From assembly GCA_934569045.1 (NCBI GenBank), contig CAKTJX010000002.1, positions 1 through 64,000 of the forward strand: a DNA stretch of 64,000 nucleotides. The letters are read 5' to 3'. The DNA is from an uncultured Oscillospiraceae bacterium. GTDB lineage: Bacteria > Bacillota > Clostridia > Oscillospirales > Oscillospiraceae. The translations under genes and the position numbers were made by a program. The notes beneath the pieces are model-generated. The model had not been told where the DNA came from. It did no database searches and saw only the letters and a list, made by a program, of their open reading frames with translations. Shown in pieces: positions 52,251-60,136 of this stretch; the stretch's first letter is position 1, and each line of letters opens with the position of its first letter.

Positions 52251-52994
52251 ATGCAAAAGCTTCGTGTTGAAAACATCAAGAAAAACTTCGGGGATACCCA
52301 GGTGCTGAAGGATATCAGCTTTACCCTGGAGCGGGGCCGGGTGCTGACCATCCTGGGCTCCTCCGGCAGCGGCAAGACCACCCTTTTGCGGTGCCTCAAC
52401 TTCCTGGAAAACCCGGACAGCGGCACCATCTCCATCGATGGCGTACCCCTGCTTCGCCGCAGCGAGGAGGAGGTTCGGAAAAACCGGCTGCATTTTGGGC
52501 TGGTATTCCAGAATTTTCAGCTGTTTCCCCAGTATTCCGTGCTGCAAAACATCACCCTGGCCCCCACCCTCTTAAAAAACGATACCCCGGAGGCAATCCA
52601 GAAGCAGGCCATGGCCCTGCTGGAGCAGGTAGGCCTTCAGGACAAGGCCAGCGCCTACCCCTGCCAGCTCTCCGGCGGCCAGCAGCAGCGGGTGGCCATC
52701 GCCCGGGCCATGGCCCTGACGCCCGATGTACTCTGCTTTGACGAGCCCACCAGCGCCCTGGACCCGGAGCTCACCGGGGAGGTTCTGCGGGTCATCCGCA
52801 GCCTGAAGGAAAAAAATTACACCATGATCATCGTCACCCACGATATGGCATTTGCAAAAAGCATCTCCGATGTGGTAATCTATATGGCAGACGGCGTCAT
52901 TGAGGAGACCGGCACCCCGGAGCAGGTTTTCGGCGCAACGAAAAGCCAGCGGGCAAAGGCGTTTTTAACCGCCATGCAGGAGCCCCAGGCATAA
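52251..52994 (+). CDS. Amino-acid ABC transporter ATP-binding protein
   Basis: 247-aa GlnQ-type ATPase. Walker [20 protein letters not shown]-loop [17 protein letters not shown], signature [17 protein letters not shown], Walker [15 protein letters not shown] and switch His in IVTHDM. The last gene of the transporter proper; 12 bp before the small regulator gene. Confidence 0.95.
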   Translation: MQKLRVENIKKNFGDTQVLKDISFTLERGRVLTILGSSGSGKTTLLRCLNFLENPDSGTISIDGVPLLRRSEEEVRKNRLHFGLVFQNFQLFPQYSVLQNITLAPTLLKNDTPEAIQKQAMALLEQVGLQDKASAYPCQLSGGQQQRVAIARAMALTPDVLCFDEPTSALDPELTGEVLRVIRSLKEKNYTMIIVTHDMAFAKSISDVVIYMADGVIEETGTPEQVFGATKSQRAKAFLTAMQEPQA

Positions 52995-53006
52995 GGAGGA
53001 GCCATT

Positions 53007-53270
53007 TTGGACAAACAGGAAAAAATCAGCGCGCTTTATCATGTGATCGCGAGCCTGGAAAATGAAGAGCAGGTCAGCGATCTATTTGAGGATCTGTGCA
53101 CCCAGAAGGAGATTGAAAAAATGGCCGAGCGGATTTATGCCGCAAAGCTTCTATTGGAGGGCAACACCTACAACCAGGTCATCGCCCAATCCGATATCTC
53201 CTCCGCAACCCTAAGCCGGGTCTCCCGGTGTGTGCAGTATGGGAAGGGATATTCCAAATTGCTGAAATAA
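53007..53270 (+). CDS. TrpR/YerC-like DNA-binding protein
   Basis: 87-aa protein of the YerC/YecD (TrpR superfamily) group. The TrpR-like helix-turn-helix is LEGNTYNQVIAQSDISSATLSRVSRCVQYG (residues 51-80). The function of this family in Firmicutes is unknown; TrpR itself binds tryptophan. The start is TTG at 53007 behind AAGGAGG. Being the last gene of an amino-acid uptake operon suggests a local regulator, but this is inference. Followed by a terminator. Confidence 0.82.
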   Translation: MDKQEKISALYHVIASLENEEQVSDLFEDLCTQKEIEKMAERIYAAKLLLEGNTYNQVIAQSDISSATLSRVSRCVQYGKGYSKLLK

Positions 53271-53276
53271 GCAAAG

Positions 53277-53318
53277 CCGGGGCGTGCCGTTTTCAAAAGG
53301 CGGTGCGCCCTGGTTTTT
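53277..53318 (+). terminator. Terminator of the transporter operon
   Basis: CCGGGGCGTGCCG / CGGTGCGCCCTGG with some G-T pairs, followed by TTTTT (53314-53318), six bases after the stop. Confidence 0.7.
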
Positions 53319-53480
53319 GCACAGGCAAAAAGCCATCTGTGGAAAAGCTGTGAAAAAGGCTGTTGAAAAGGGCGGTCCTTGCCAACCGCCCTCTTCCTTT
53401 TTCTCTTCTTTTTTCTTATTCCTCTTCTTTTTCTTCTTTCTTTTCTTTTTCCTCTTCCTATTGTATACCAAAAAATGCGA
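53319..53480. other. Intergenic stretch with a long polypyrimidine tract
   Basis: A CCGCCC hairpin-like pair (GGGCGGT...ACCGCCC, 53370-53390) is followed by about 70 bases of almost pure pyrimidine on the plus strand (53386-53462). No gene is supported here; an open frame running through it into the reductase has no start signal. Confidence 0.7.
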
Positions 53481-53520
53481 ACGCATACGATCGCATACGT
53501 TCGCATGCGTTCGCATAGAG
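53481..53520. repeat. Four tandem 10-bp repeats upstream of the reductase promoter
   Basis: ACGCATACGA, TCGCATACGT, TCGCATGCGT, TCGCATAGAG lie head to tail with exact 10-bp period, sharing CGCATA/G. The array also forms inverted pairs (TGCGAACG ... CGTTCGCA). It ends 24 bp before the -35 box of the reductase gene. Confidence 0.8.
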
Positions 53521-53544
53521 CAGGCCGTGACGGGGAATTTTCCG

Positions 53545-53573
53545 TTGCGGTTTTCTCGTTTCCACAGTATAAT
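53545..53573 (+). promoter_or_regulatory. Promoter of the aldo/keto reductase gene
   Basis: TTGCGG (53545-53550), 17 bp, TATAAT (53568-53573); leader about 22 nt. Confidence 0.75.
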
Positions 53574-53601
53574 AGAGGAAACCACCAAGGAGGCACTGTC
53601 C

Positions 53602-54780
53602 ATGCAATACCGCACCGACCGCTACGGCAACCCCATCTCCGTGCTGGGCTATGGCTGTATGCGCTTCACCCAGACTGCCGGAAAAATCGACCTGAACAAG
53701 GCCGAGCAGGAAATTCTGGAGGCCTACCGGGGCGGCGTCAACTATTTCGACACCGCCTATGTCTACCCCGGCAGCGAGGCCGCCCTGGGAGAGATTCTCG
53801 CCCGGAACCAGATTCGGGACAAGGTCAACATCGCCACCAAGCTGCCCCACTACCTGATCAAAAAGCCGGACAGCATGGAGTCCTATTTTACCGAGGAGCT
53901 GCGCCGCCTGAAAACGGACCATGTGGACTACTACCTGATGCATATGCTCACCGACACGAAGACCTGGCAGCGGCTGGTAGACCTGGGCATCCTCTCCTGG
54001 CTGGAGGCGAAAAAGGAATCCGGCCAGATCCGGCAGGTTGGCTTCTCCTATCACGGAAACTCCGATATGTTCTGCAAACTCCTGGACGTATACGACTGGG
54101 ACTTCTGCCAGATTCAGTACAACTACCTGGACGAGAACAGCCAGGCGGGCCGCACAGGGCTGCAAAAGGCCGCCGCCAAGGGTCTGCCCGTGGTCATCAT
54201 GGAGCCTCTGCGGGGCGGGCGGCTGACGGGCGGTCTGCCTGCCTCTGCCAGAAAGGTTATAGAGCACGCGCCCGTACACAGAACCCCCGCTCAATGGGGC
54301 TTTTCCTGGCTGTGGGATCAGAAGGAGGTCACCTGTGTGCTCTCCGGTATGAACTCCCTGGAAATGGTCCGGGAGAACCTGCGCACCGCCGATGCCAGCC
54401 GCCTCGGCTGCCTGACAGCGGAGGACCGGCAGGTGCTCGCCAAGGTGGTGGAGGCCATCAACGAGAATATGAAGGTGGGCTGCACCGGCTGCCGGTACTG
54501 TATGCCCTGCCCCAAGGGGGTGGATATCCCCGGTGTCTTCGCCGCCTATAACCGCCGGGCCTCTGACGGCTACTGGAAGTCCCTGACAGAGTATTTTATG
54601 ATCACCGGTGTCCGGAAGGACTACACCGGCCCCGGCAACTGCATCGGCTGCGGGAAATGCGAGCAGCACTGTCCCCAGCATCTGCCCATCCGCCAGGAAC
54701 TGCAAAACGCCAAAAAGGCCATGGAGGGCCTGCCCTACCAAATCGGCAAGCGGGTTTTGCCCCACATCATGCATTATTAA
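53602..54780 (+). CDS. Aldo/keto reductase with C-terminal 4Fe-4S domain
   Basis: 392-aa protein. Residues 1-270 are an AKR barrel (VLGYGCMRFTQTAGKID, NYFDTAYVYPGSEAALGE, DHVDYYLMHML, RQVGFSYHGN). From about residue 290 there is a cysteine-rich part CTGCRYCMPCPKGVDIPG, then CIGCGKCEQHCPQHLPI, consistent with at least one 4Fe-4S cluster. This fused form is common in anaerobes; the substrate is unknown. ATG at 53602 behind AAGGAGG; the frame is open further upstream, but without a start and through a polypyrimidine tract. Ten bp before the XRE gene. Confidence 0.93.
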   Translation: MQYRTDRYGNPISVLGYGCMRFTQTAGKIDLNKAEQEILEAYRGGVNYFDTAYVYPGSEAALGEILARNQIRDKVNIATKLPHYLIKKPDSMESYFTEELRRLKTDHVDYYLMHMLTDTKTWQRLVDLGILSWLEAKKESGQIRQVGFSYHGNSDMFCKLLDVYDWDFCQIQYNYLDENSQAGRTGLQKAAAKGLPVVIMEPLRGGRLTGGLPASARKVIEHAPVHRTPAQWGFSWLWDQKEVTCVLSGMNSLEMVRENLRTADASRLGCLTAEDRQVLAKVVEAINENMKVGCTGCRYCMPCPKGVDIPGVFAAYNRRASDGYWKSLTEYFMITGVRKDYTGPGNCIGCGKCEQHCPQHLPIRQELQNAKKAMEGLPYQIGKRVLPHIMHY

Positions 54781-54789
54781 GGAGACACC

Positions 54790-55194
54790 ATGGGAACCAA
54801 AACAGGCGAATTGATCCGCGCCGCCCGCACCGGGGCGAAGCTGACCCAGGGGGCCCTCGCCAAGGCCGCGGGGATTTCCCCCGGGGATATCGGCAAGGCC
54901 GAGCGCGGAGAGCTGGAGCTGACCCAGGCCGCCCTGAAGGCTATCGCCAAGGCAACCGGCGTCACCCAGGCTTCCCTCCTGAACGCGGAAAAAGCCCCAA
55001 AGGCCGCCGCCAAAAACTCCTCCGAGCTGAAGCTCACCGCCGCCGAAAAGAAGCTGGTGAAGCTCTACCGCGCCGCCACCGATGACCAGAAAAGCGACGC
55101 CCTGCGGATTTTAAACGGCGAAAAAACAGAAGTAGAACAGCTGGTGGACTCCCTGCTGGGAGAAAAGTGGAAGCGGAAGGTGCATTCAAAGTGA
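54790..55194 (+). CDS. XRE family helix-turn-helix regulator
   Basis: 134-aa protein. Residues 6-62 form an HTH_3 domain (GELIRAARTGAKLTQGALAKAAGISPGDIGKAERGELELTQAALKAIA); then an Ala/Lys linker and a charged C-terminal helical segment (TAAEKKLVKLYRAATDDQKSDALRILNG). ATG at 54790 behind AAGGAG, in an apparent operon with the reductase. It could bind the 10-bp repeats at 53481, but nothing in the sequence proves this. Confidence 0.88.
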   Translation: MGTKTGELIRAARTGAKLTQGALAKAAGISPGDIGKAERGELELTQAALKAIAKATGVTQASLLNAEKAPKAAAKNSSELKLTAAEKKLVKLYRAATDDQKSDALRILNGEKTEVEQLVDSLLGEKWKRKVHSK

Positions 55195-55206
55195 TAGAGT
55201 GCCCGG

Positions 55207-55286
55207 TTGAACGTATACCCTAAAAAAGAGAGCCCCAACCTTCCCCTGGGGAAGGTTGGGGTTTCCCGCCGGGGGTATACGTTCAA
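55207..55286. repeat. Short palindromic element, GAACGTATACCC family (copy 3)
   Basis: Ends TTGAACGTATACCC / GGGTATACGTTCAA, interior hairpin CCCCAACCTTCCCC / GGGGAAGGTTGGGG. It lies between the convergent XRE and sbcC genes and may terminate both. Confidence 0.85.
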
Positions 55287-55305
55287 TCAGACGTGTAACA
55301 CCTAT

Positions 55306-57963
55306 TTACCCTACCCGAATTCTGCTTCCCTCGCTGGACTTGATTACCTCCAGGTGCGCCGGAATACAGCTTTCCAGCATCTGCACGTGGCTGATAATGC
55401 CGATCATGCCGCAGGAGCGTCGGACGCTTTCCAGAACGTCCATGGCATCGTGGATGGAGCTGTCGTCCAATGTTCCAAAGCCCTCGTCGATGAACAGGGC
55501 CTCGATCTGCACGCCGCCCTTCTGGGCTACGGTGGAAAGGCCGATGGAGAGGGCCAGGGATACCAGGAATTTTTCCCCGCCGGAGAGCATGGCCACGCTG
55601 CGGCCCTCTGCCTCCGGGCTGCGGTTGTCGTGAACCTTCAATTCCAGGCCCCGCTTGTTGCCCTTGCCCTTGCTGTCGGAGCGGTAGAGGTGATACCGGC
55701 CCTCGTGGACCTTGGCAAGCATCCGGTTGGCCTCTCCGATAACCTGGTTGAAGAGGATGGCCAGAACATAGCGCTGCAATCCGATGCCCGCGTCCCCCCG
55801 GAGCTTCTTGCCGAATTCCAGATCGTCCTCGGCCTGCTGAATATTTTCGTCCACATGCGCCTGTTTCGCAAGAAGGTTTTTCTTCTTCCGGGACAGGCGC
55901 TCAATTTTGCTCTTCAGGTCCGCTTCTGTCTGGGCAAAGGCGCTGGTTTTCTCCTGAATCTCCTTTTGCCGAATCTCAAACCGGGTCTCATCCGGCATTT
56001 CCAGGCCGGAGAGCTCCCGCTGCTTTGCTTCCAGGGATTTCCCGGTTTCCTCCAACGCACCGTCATACCGGTGGATTTTCTCCGACAAAGCACCGCGCTG
56101 GGCATCGGTGCGCAGATCCGCTTTCGCGCTTCCCGCGTCCGGATAGCCGAGCTCTGCCAGCGCCGCGTCCAGGGTGACCTTGGCCTGCTCCCAGGCCGCC
56201 TGGGCATCCAAAGCATCCTGGGCGGCGTTCTGAACGGTTGTCTTCAGATCATCCCGCTTCTTTTCCGCATTCTGGGCGGCAGCGCGCAGCTCCAGGGTCT
56301 GCTGTTCATAGGCCTGAACTGCCTCGTTCAGCTCTTGGAGCTTCCGCTCCAATGCCTCCAACGTGGGGATTCCCTCCACCAGGCCGGACTGGGCGCTTTT
56401 CAGCGCCGCTTCCGCCGCGGCAGCCGTCTGGCGGCAGGCCGCCAGACGGCTGTCCCCCTCCTCCTTCTCCCTCTGGGCCTCTTCCCGTTTGTTGTCCAGG
56501 GTCTGCCAGACCTGTCTGGCCTGTTCCGCCCCTTTCTCCGCGGCCTCCATGGCTTCCTTGGAAACGCTGTCCTGGGACCGCCGGGCGGGATTGGGATGCT
56601 CCCGGCTGCCGCAGACCGGGCAGGGGGCGTTTTCCTCCAGGGCCGCGGCAAGCTCGCCATAGATGCCCGCGTAGTAGCGGTTCCGGAGCGTCCGGCTCTG
56701 CTCTTCCCGCGTCTGGAATGCTTCATAGCCTTCCTTCGCCTTCCCTGCCACCTTGTCCAGGGCTTTGGCTGCCTTTTCCGCCTCCGCCTGCGCCTGTTTC
56801 AGGGCCTGGTCCGCCTTTTGAGACGCACACCGCAGGCCCTCGATGGTTTCATAAACCGTCCGTTTGGAGGCATATTCTCCGATTTTCTGCTGCAGCTGGG
56901 GCACCGGGGACTTAGCAAGGTGCGATTCCAGCGTCTGGACCGCGTCCAGGGCATCCTTTTCCGCTTTCGGCAGCTTCTTCTCCTGGAGAGCCACGGCGGC
57001 CTGCCGCTTTTTCAGCTCCGCCTCTGCCCGCTCAAAATCCGCGATTGGCTGCCGCAGGCTCTCTGCCCTTCCGGCCCGGTCCAGCAGCGCCCGGTCCGCT
57101 GCGATTTCCGCCGCCTGGGCCTCCATAGCCGTCATACTCTCCCGCAGTTTCAGCAGCTGGTGATATTGGACGCCCAGCGCGATATCCGCATTGAGCTGTG
57201 ACTGCATCTCTTCCGCGTTGAAATCCGCCTTTGCCTGGGCGTTTTCCGCCCGCTTTTGCGTCAGATCCGCAAGATGCGCCTCCAATTCCGGGATTGTGGC
57301 AAACTGCTCCTCGGCCAGGGACCGCTGAATCTCCGCCTGCTCGCTTTTCAGTGCGGCTTCCCGTTCCGCCGCCGTCTTGCAGAAACGGTCCGCATAGGCA
57401 TCCCACCGCTGGGCATCGAAGATTTTCTCCAGAATCGCCCCCTTTTCCTCGGAGCTGGCGGTCAAAAACCGCTCAAACTGCCCCTGGGGCAGCAAAACCA
57501 CCTGGCGGAACTGCTCCTTGGTCAGACCGATCAGCTTCTCCGCCTTTTTCGTAAGCATATCCTTTTTGGGGTTTTCAAAAAAGGGATTCAGGATGCCGTG
57601 CTCGTCGATCTCCCCCGCGGAATACTGCTCCGAAAGGGAAACACGCTTTGGCACCAGCTTCCTGGTGAACTCGTATTTTTTCCCCCGGACGGAAAACAGG
57701 AAGCTGACCACGGTTGCGGTGCCGCGGTCCGCCTGGTTGCAGCGCCACTGCTCCAAGTCGTTTCTGCCCACCTTACTCTTGCTGTCATCGCCGCTGCTGC
57801 CGCCGTAGAGGGCGAAGGTCATGGCATCGAAGATGGTGGTCTTGCCGCCGCCGGTGGGGCCCTTGATCAGGAAAATCCCGCTCTCGGACAGCTTCTCAAA
57901 GTCCACAGTCTGCATTTCCACATAGGGCCCGAAGGCCTGGATTTTTAACCGCAGCGGTTTCAT
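55306..57963 (-). CDS. sbcC: DNA double-strand-break nuclease subunit SbcC
   Basis: 885-aa Rad50-like ATPase. Walker A GPTGGGKTTIFDAMTFALYG near residue 34, long coiled coils, the zinc hook CPVCGSREHP near residue 440, and the C-terminal LSGGEKFLVSLALSIGLS with Walker B EALFIDEGFGTLDD. With SbcD it cleaves hairpins and blocked ends. The start overlaps the sbcD stop (ATGA). The many hairpin-forming repeats in this genome are potential substrates when cruciform. Confidence 0.97.
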   Translation of the reverse strand: MKPLRLKIQAFGPYVEMQTVDFEKLSESGIFLIKGPTGGGKTTIFDAMTFALYGGSSGDDSKSKVGRNDLEQWRCNQADRGTATVVSFLFSVRGKKYEFTRKLVPKRVSLSEQYSAGEIDEHGILNPFFENPKKDMLTKKAEKLIGLTKEQFRQVVLLPQGQFERFLTASSEEKGAILEKIFDAQRWDAYADRFCKTAAEREAALKSEQAEIQRSLAEEQFATIPELEAHLADLTQKRAENAQAKADFNAEEMQSQLNADIALGVQYHQLLKLRESMTAMEAQAAEIAADRALLDRAGRAESLRQPIADFERAEAELKKRQAAVALQEKKLPKAEKDALDAVQTLESHLAKSPVPQLQQKIGEYASKRTVYETIEGLRCASQKADQALKQAQAEAEKAAKALDKVAGKAKEGYEAFQTREEQSRTLRNRYYAGIYGELAAALEENAPCPVCGSREHPNPARRSQDSVSKEAMEAAEKGAEQARQVWQTLDNKREEAQREKEEGDSRLAACRQTAAAAEAALKSAQSGLVEGIPTLEALERKLQELNEAVQAYEQQTLELRAAAQNAEKKRDDLKTTVQNAAQDALDAQAAWEQAKVTLDAALAELGYPDAGSAKADLRTDAQRGALSEKIHRYDGALEETGKSLEAKQRELSGLEMPDETRFEIRQKEIQEKTSAFAQTEADLKSKIERLSRKKKNLLAKQAHVDENIQQAEDDLEFGKKLRGDAGIGLQRYVLAILFNQVIGEANRMLAKVHEGRYHLYRSDSKGKGNKRGLELKVHDNRSPEAEGRSVAMLSGGEKFLVSLALSIGLSTVAQKGGVQIEALFIDEGFGTLDDSSIHDAMDVLESVRRSCGMIGIISHVQMLESCIPAHLEVIKSSEGSRIRVG

Positions 57964-59090
57964 ACCGTCTCCTCCTCTACCTGCCTGACCGCATCCCGGA
58001 ACAGCTCCAGGAAATGCTCCGTTGCCGCCTGCCCCAGCTCCTCCTGGCAGAAGGAGCGGAAGATTTCCTCCGGGTTCTCCTCCATCCGTTCCAGCTCCTC
58101 CATGGTCAGGGTGATGGTGCTGTCGTCCCCCTCATAGGTCTTTCCCGCCACCACCAGGGCATTGGGGTAAACCTCCCGGAGCCGGGAAAGCAGCTCCAGC
58201 CCCACCGCCGTATCCGTCACATTCAGCCGGACATACCCATTCTTCACATGTTCCGGGTAGTCCCCCGCCAGGAGCGCCGCATAGGTGCCTGTCAGGGTTG
58301 TCCAGCTGTGCAGCGGGTGGAGGGGAACCAGCTCCTGGGCCATGGTTTCCGTATCAATTAAGACCACACTCTTGGTCTGGCTCTCCTCTTTGCCGAAGGA
58401 ATAGGCCATGGGCGAGCCGGAGTAGCGGGCAAATCCATTCACCTGCTGGGGCTTGTGCAGGTGCCCCAGGGCCGCGTAGTCAAAGCCATCAAACACGCTG
58501 GCAGGCACCTGGGTGGCAAAGCCGATCTCCGCTGCCCGGTCACTGGTAGAGGTTTCCGCGTCCGTCAGGAAGGCGTGGGCCAGGACGATGTGGCGCTTCC
58601 CCGGCGCAAAGGCCGCCCGCATCCGCTCCGCCGCCGCCCGGTAGGCATCCGTCAGGGTCTCAATCTCTGCCTCCGGGTAGAGGCTTTTGATCTTCTCCTC
58701 CGTAATCCAGGGCAGCAGAAACACCTGGGCTGAATCCCATTCCACGGCCTGCGGTTCTCTCTGGGCCGCCCCCAGAACATGGAGCCCCGCCCTGTCCAGC
58801 AGGCTTGCGCAGCTGCCCAGCCGCTCGGCGCTGTCATGGTTGCCCGCAATGGCGCAGACCCTTACCCCCAGCTCCCGGCAGAGCCGGTCCATGGCGTAGT
58901 CATAGAGCCCTACCGCCGCGGCGGAGGGCACGGAGCGGTCATAGAGGTCTCCCGCGAGCAGCACCGCGTCCACATGCCGCTCCTGAACGATGCGACAAAT
59001 TTCATCAATGAAACACCGCTGGTCCCCGGATAAGTCCCGCTCCCCGGCGGCGGCCCCCAGGTGCCAGTCAGAGGTGTGTAAAAAAATCAT
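57960..59090 (-). CDS. sbcD: DNA nuclease subunit SbcD
   Basis: 376-aa Mre11-like calcineurin-fold nuclease. MIFLHTSDWHLG, LLAGDLYDRSVPS, AIAGNHDSAERL, HIVLAHAFLTD and ALGHLHKPQ carry the metal ligands. The ATG at 59090 follows AAAGGACGG; the longer frame upstream contains the promoter and part of the preceding gene, so it is rejected. Confidence 0.97.
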   Translation of the reverse strand: MIFLHTSDWHLGAAAGERDLSGDQRCFIDEICRIVQERHVDAVLLAGDLYDRSVPSAAAVGLYDYAMDRLCRELGVRVCAIAGNHDSAERLGSCASLLDRAGLHVLGAAQREPQAVEWDSAQVFLLPWITEEKIKSLYPEAEIETLTDAYRAAAERMRAAFAPGKRHIVLAHAFLTDAETSTSDRAAEIGFATQVPASVFDGFDYAALGHLHKPQQVNGFARYSGSPMAYSFGKEESQTKSVVLIDTETMAQELVPLHPLHSWTTLTGTYAALLAGDYPEHVKNGYVRLNVTDTAVGLELLSRLREVYPNALVVAGKTYEGDDSTITLTMEELERMEENPEEIFRSFCQEELGQAATEHFLELFRDAVRQVEEETV

Positions 59091-59141
59091 GGGCGTTCCG
59101 TCCTTTCTCTTGTCCAACAGCTTAGGACTTGGATATGAAAA

Positions 59142-59170
59142 ATTGTAGCGGATTCGCCAAGGGAAGTCAA
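59142..59170 (-). promoter_or_regulatory. Promoter of sbcDC
   Basis: Minus-strand TTGACT (59170-59165), 17 bp, TACAAT (59147-59142). It overlaps the stop of the preceding 79-aa gene, so sbcDC need not depend on the riboswitch. Confidence 0.75.
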
Positions 59171-59406
59171 GATTTCCCGCACCGGAACCCGTCATAGAGC
59201 CGCAGGCCGTCGTCCACCCGCTCCATAGTCCCTGCCCGGAAAACCGCCGTAAATACACAGACCAGCCCCCGGTCATAGTCTTTTACCACAGCTCTGGCAA
59301 AGCAAAGTGCCTGCTGCTTCTGCTCCGGCCCAAATAGCCGGAGAATCGTCTCCTCGTCCCCTACCAGATGGGATACCGCAAATTTCATTTCGGTCTCGTT
59401 CTGCAT
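59167..59406 (-). CDS. Unrecognised 79-aa protein under SAM riboswitch control
   Basis: I cannot assign this small soluble protein. It starts MQNETEMKFAVSHLVGDEETI, has a mixed alpha/beta look (FAVSHLV, GLVCVFTAVF), two cysteines and no metal or nucleotide motif. The ATG at 59406 lies eight bases after GGAGG; an upstream ATG at 59421 lacks such a site. It is the only gene between the SAM riboswitch and the sbcDC promoter, so it is the riboswitch's direct target. A role in methionine or SAM metabolism is suggested only by this control. Confidence 0.7.
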   Translation of the reverse strand: MQNETEMKFAVSHLVGDEETILRLFGPEQKQQALCFARAVVKDYDRGLVCVFTAVFRAGTMERVDDGLRLYDGFRCGKS

Positions 59407-59445
59407 TTTTTGTTCCTCCATATCTGATTTCCATACGGAGCCACG

Positions 59446-59577
59446 AAAAAAAGCACCCATCGTTTCCGATAGGTGCTTTCATCTTTGATCCAACCCATCG
59501 AACAGACATTAGCACCTTACCTTGCGGCAGGCTGCTGGGCGGTCAACGGGTCTGTCCCTCGCGCCACTCTATATGGT
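59446..59577 (-). ncRNA. SAM riboswitch (S-box clan) with terminator
   Basis: The minus-strand RNA reads AGAGTGGCGCGAGGGACAGACCCG (59567 onward), then GCAGCC...GCAAGG, GGTGCTAATGTC and a GATCAAAGATGA tail, all matching the S-box (SAM-I/SAM-I-IV) core as I know it. Directly after is a terminator AAGCACCTATCG-GAAA-CGATGGGTGCTT + T run (59478-59446). The aptamer's AGGTGCT is complementary to AGCACCT in the terminator's 5' arm, giving a simple antiterminator. SAM binding should therefore stop transcription. Confidence 0.85.
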
Positions 59578-59583
59578 GGTTTT

Positions 59584-59612
59584 AAAATAGCATATAGGAA
59601 TATAGATGTCAA
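59584..59612 (-). promoter_or_regulatory. Promoter of the SAM riboswitch
   Basis: Minus-strand TTGACA (59612-59607), 17 bp, TATTTT (59589-59584) with an extended TGC. Transcription would start near 59577, just before the aptamer. Confidence 0.7.
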
Positions 59613-60025
59613 GGATTTTCTGAGTTTGCTTTCTTCATGGTCACCAGCAGCCCGCCGAACATCCACAGGCAGCCGAAGGCGATCCATGCGCAGCTCATGG
59701 CGTTTACGAAGGGCCGATTGCCGAACACATTGGGCAGCATCGCCAGCAGCATTCCAACCGGCATGGAGAAGATCCAGCACCACTTGGGATAGGGCGTCCA
59801 TCCCTTGGCAAAGGCCCGAATCTGGGTGATTTCCAGCACCAGGAAGAATATCCAGAACAGCAGGAAGGCTGGCAGCAGGAAGTAGGCTGCGTAGCGCAGC
59901 AGCACCGCCTTCTCCAGGCCATGCTTTGCCAGAAAAGCAAAGGCGCAGGTGGGCACATGGAAGCCGCAGGCCCCAAACATCAGATAGCCCAGAATTCCGC
60001 TGGAAGGTTCTACCTTTGCGCCCAT
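59609..60025 (-). pseudogene. Membrane protein, probably 5'-truncated
   Basis: 138 aa from the ATG at 60025 (MGAKVEPSSGILGYLMFGACGFHV), with four hydrophobic helices and PYPKWCWIFSMPVGMLLAML. It resembles the C-terminal part of clostridial membrane proteins of about 230 aa that I recall as DUF6796-like; the first 80 or so residues are missing. Upstream the frame continues for 33 codons into a hairpin-rich sequence (CCTTCCCC-GAA-GGGGAAGG, about 60080-60099) that does not look coding. Either a truncated relic or a short functional variant. Confidence 0.5.
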
Positions 60026-60061
60026 TGTTCCTACAATGCAGGACGCCGTACCGCGCCTCAT

Positions 60062-60112
60062 CCACCGCCTATGGCGGTCCCCCTTCCCCGAAGGGGAAGG
60101 TTTTGGGTGGTA
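60062..60112. repeat. Hairpin-rich short sequence at truncated gene end
   Basis: CCGCCTATGGCGG followed by CCTTCCCC-GAA-GGGGAAGG and GGGTGG. The core recalls the interior of the GAACGTATACCC elements but lacks their ends. Possibly the remnant of an element that removed the 5' part of the neighbouring gene. Confidence 0.4.
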
Positions 60113-60136
60113 CCGTTTAACCACACAGGTGCTGCC

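Noticed and set aside
53481..53520. DnaA boxes or replication origin
   Set aside because: The decamers do not match TTATNCACA, and there is no AT-rich unwinding region or dnaA/dnaN neighbour.
53284..53601. N-terminal extension of the aldo/keto reductase
   Set aside because: It would translate the polypyrimidine tract and decamer array; the TATAAT at 53568 and AAGGAGG before 53602 fix the start.
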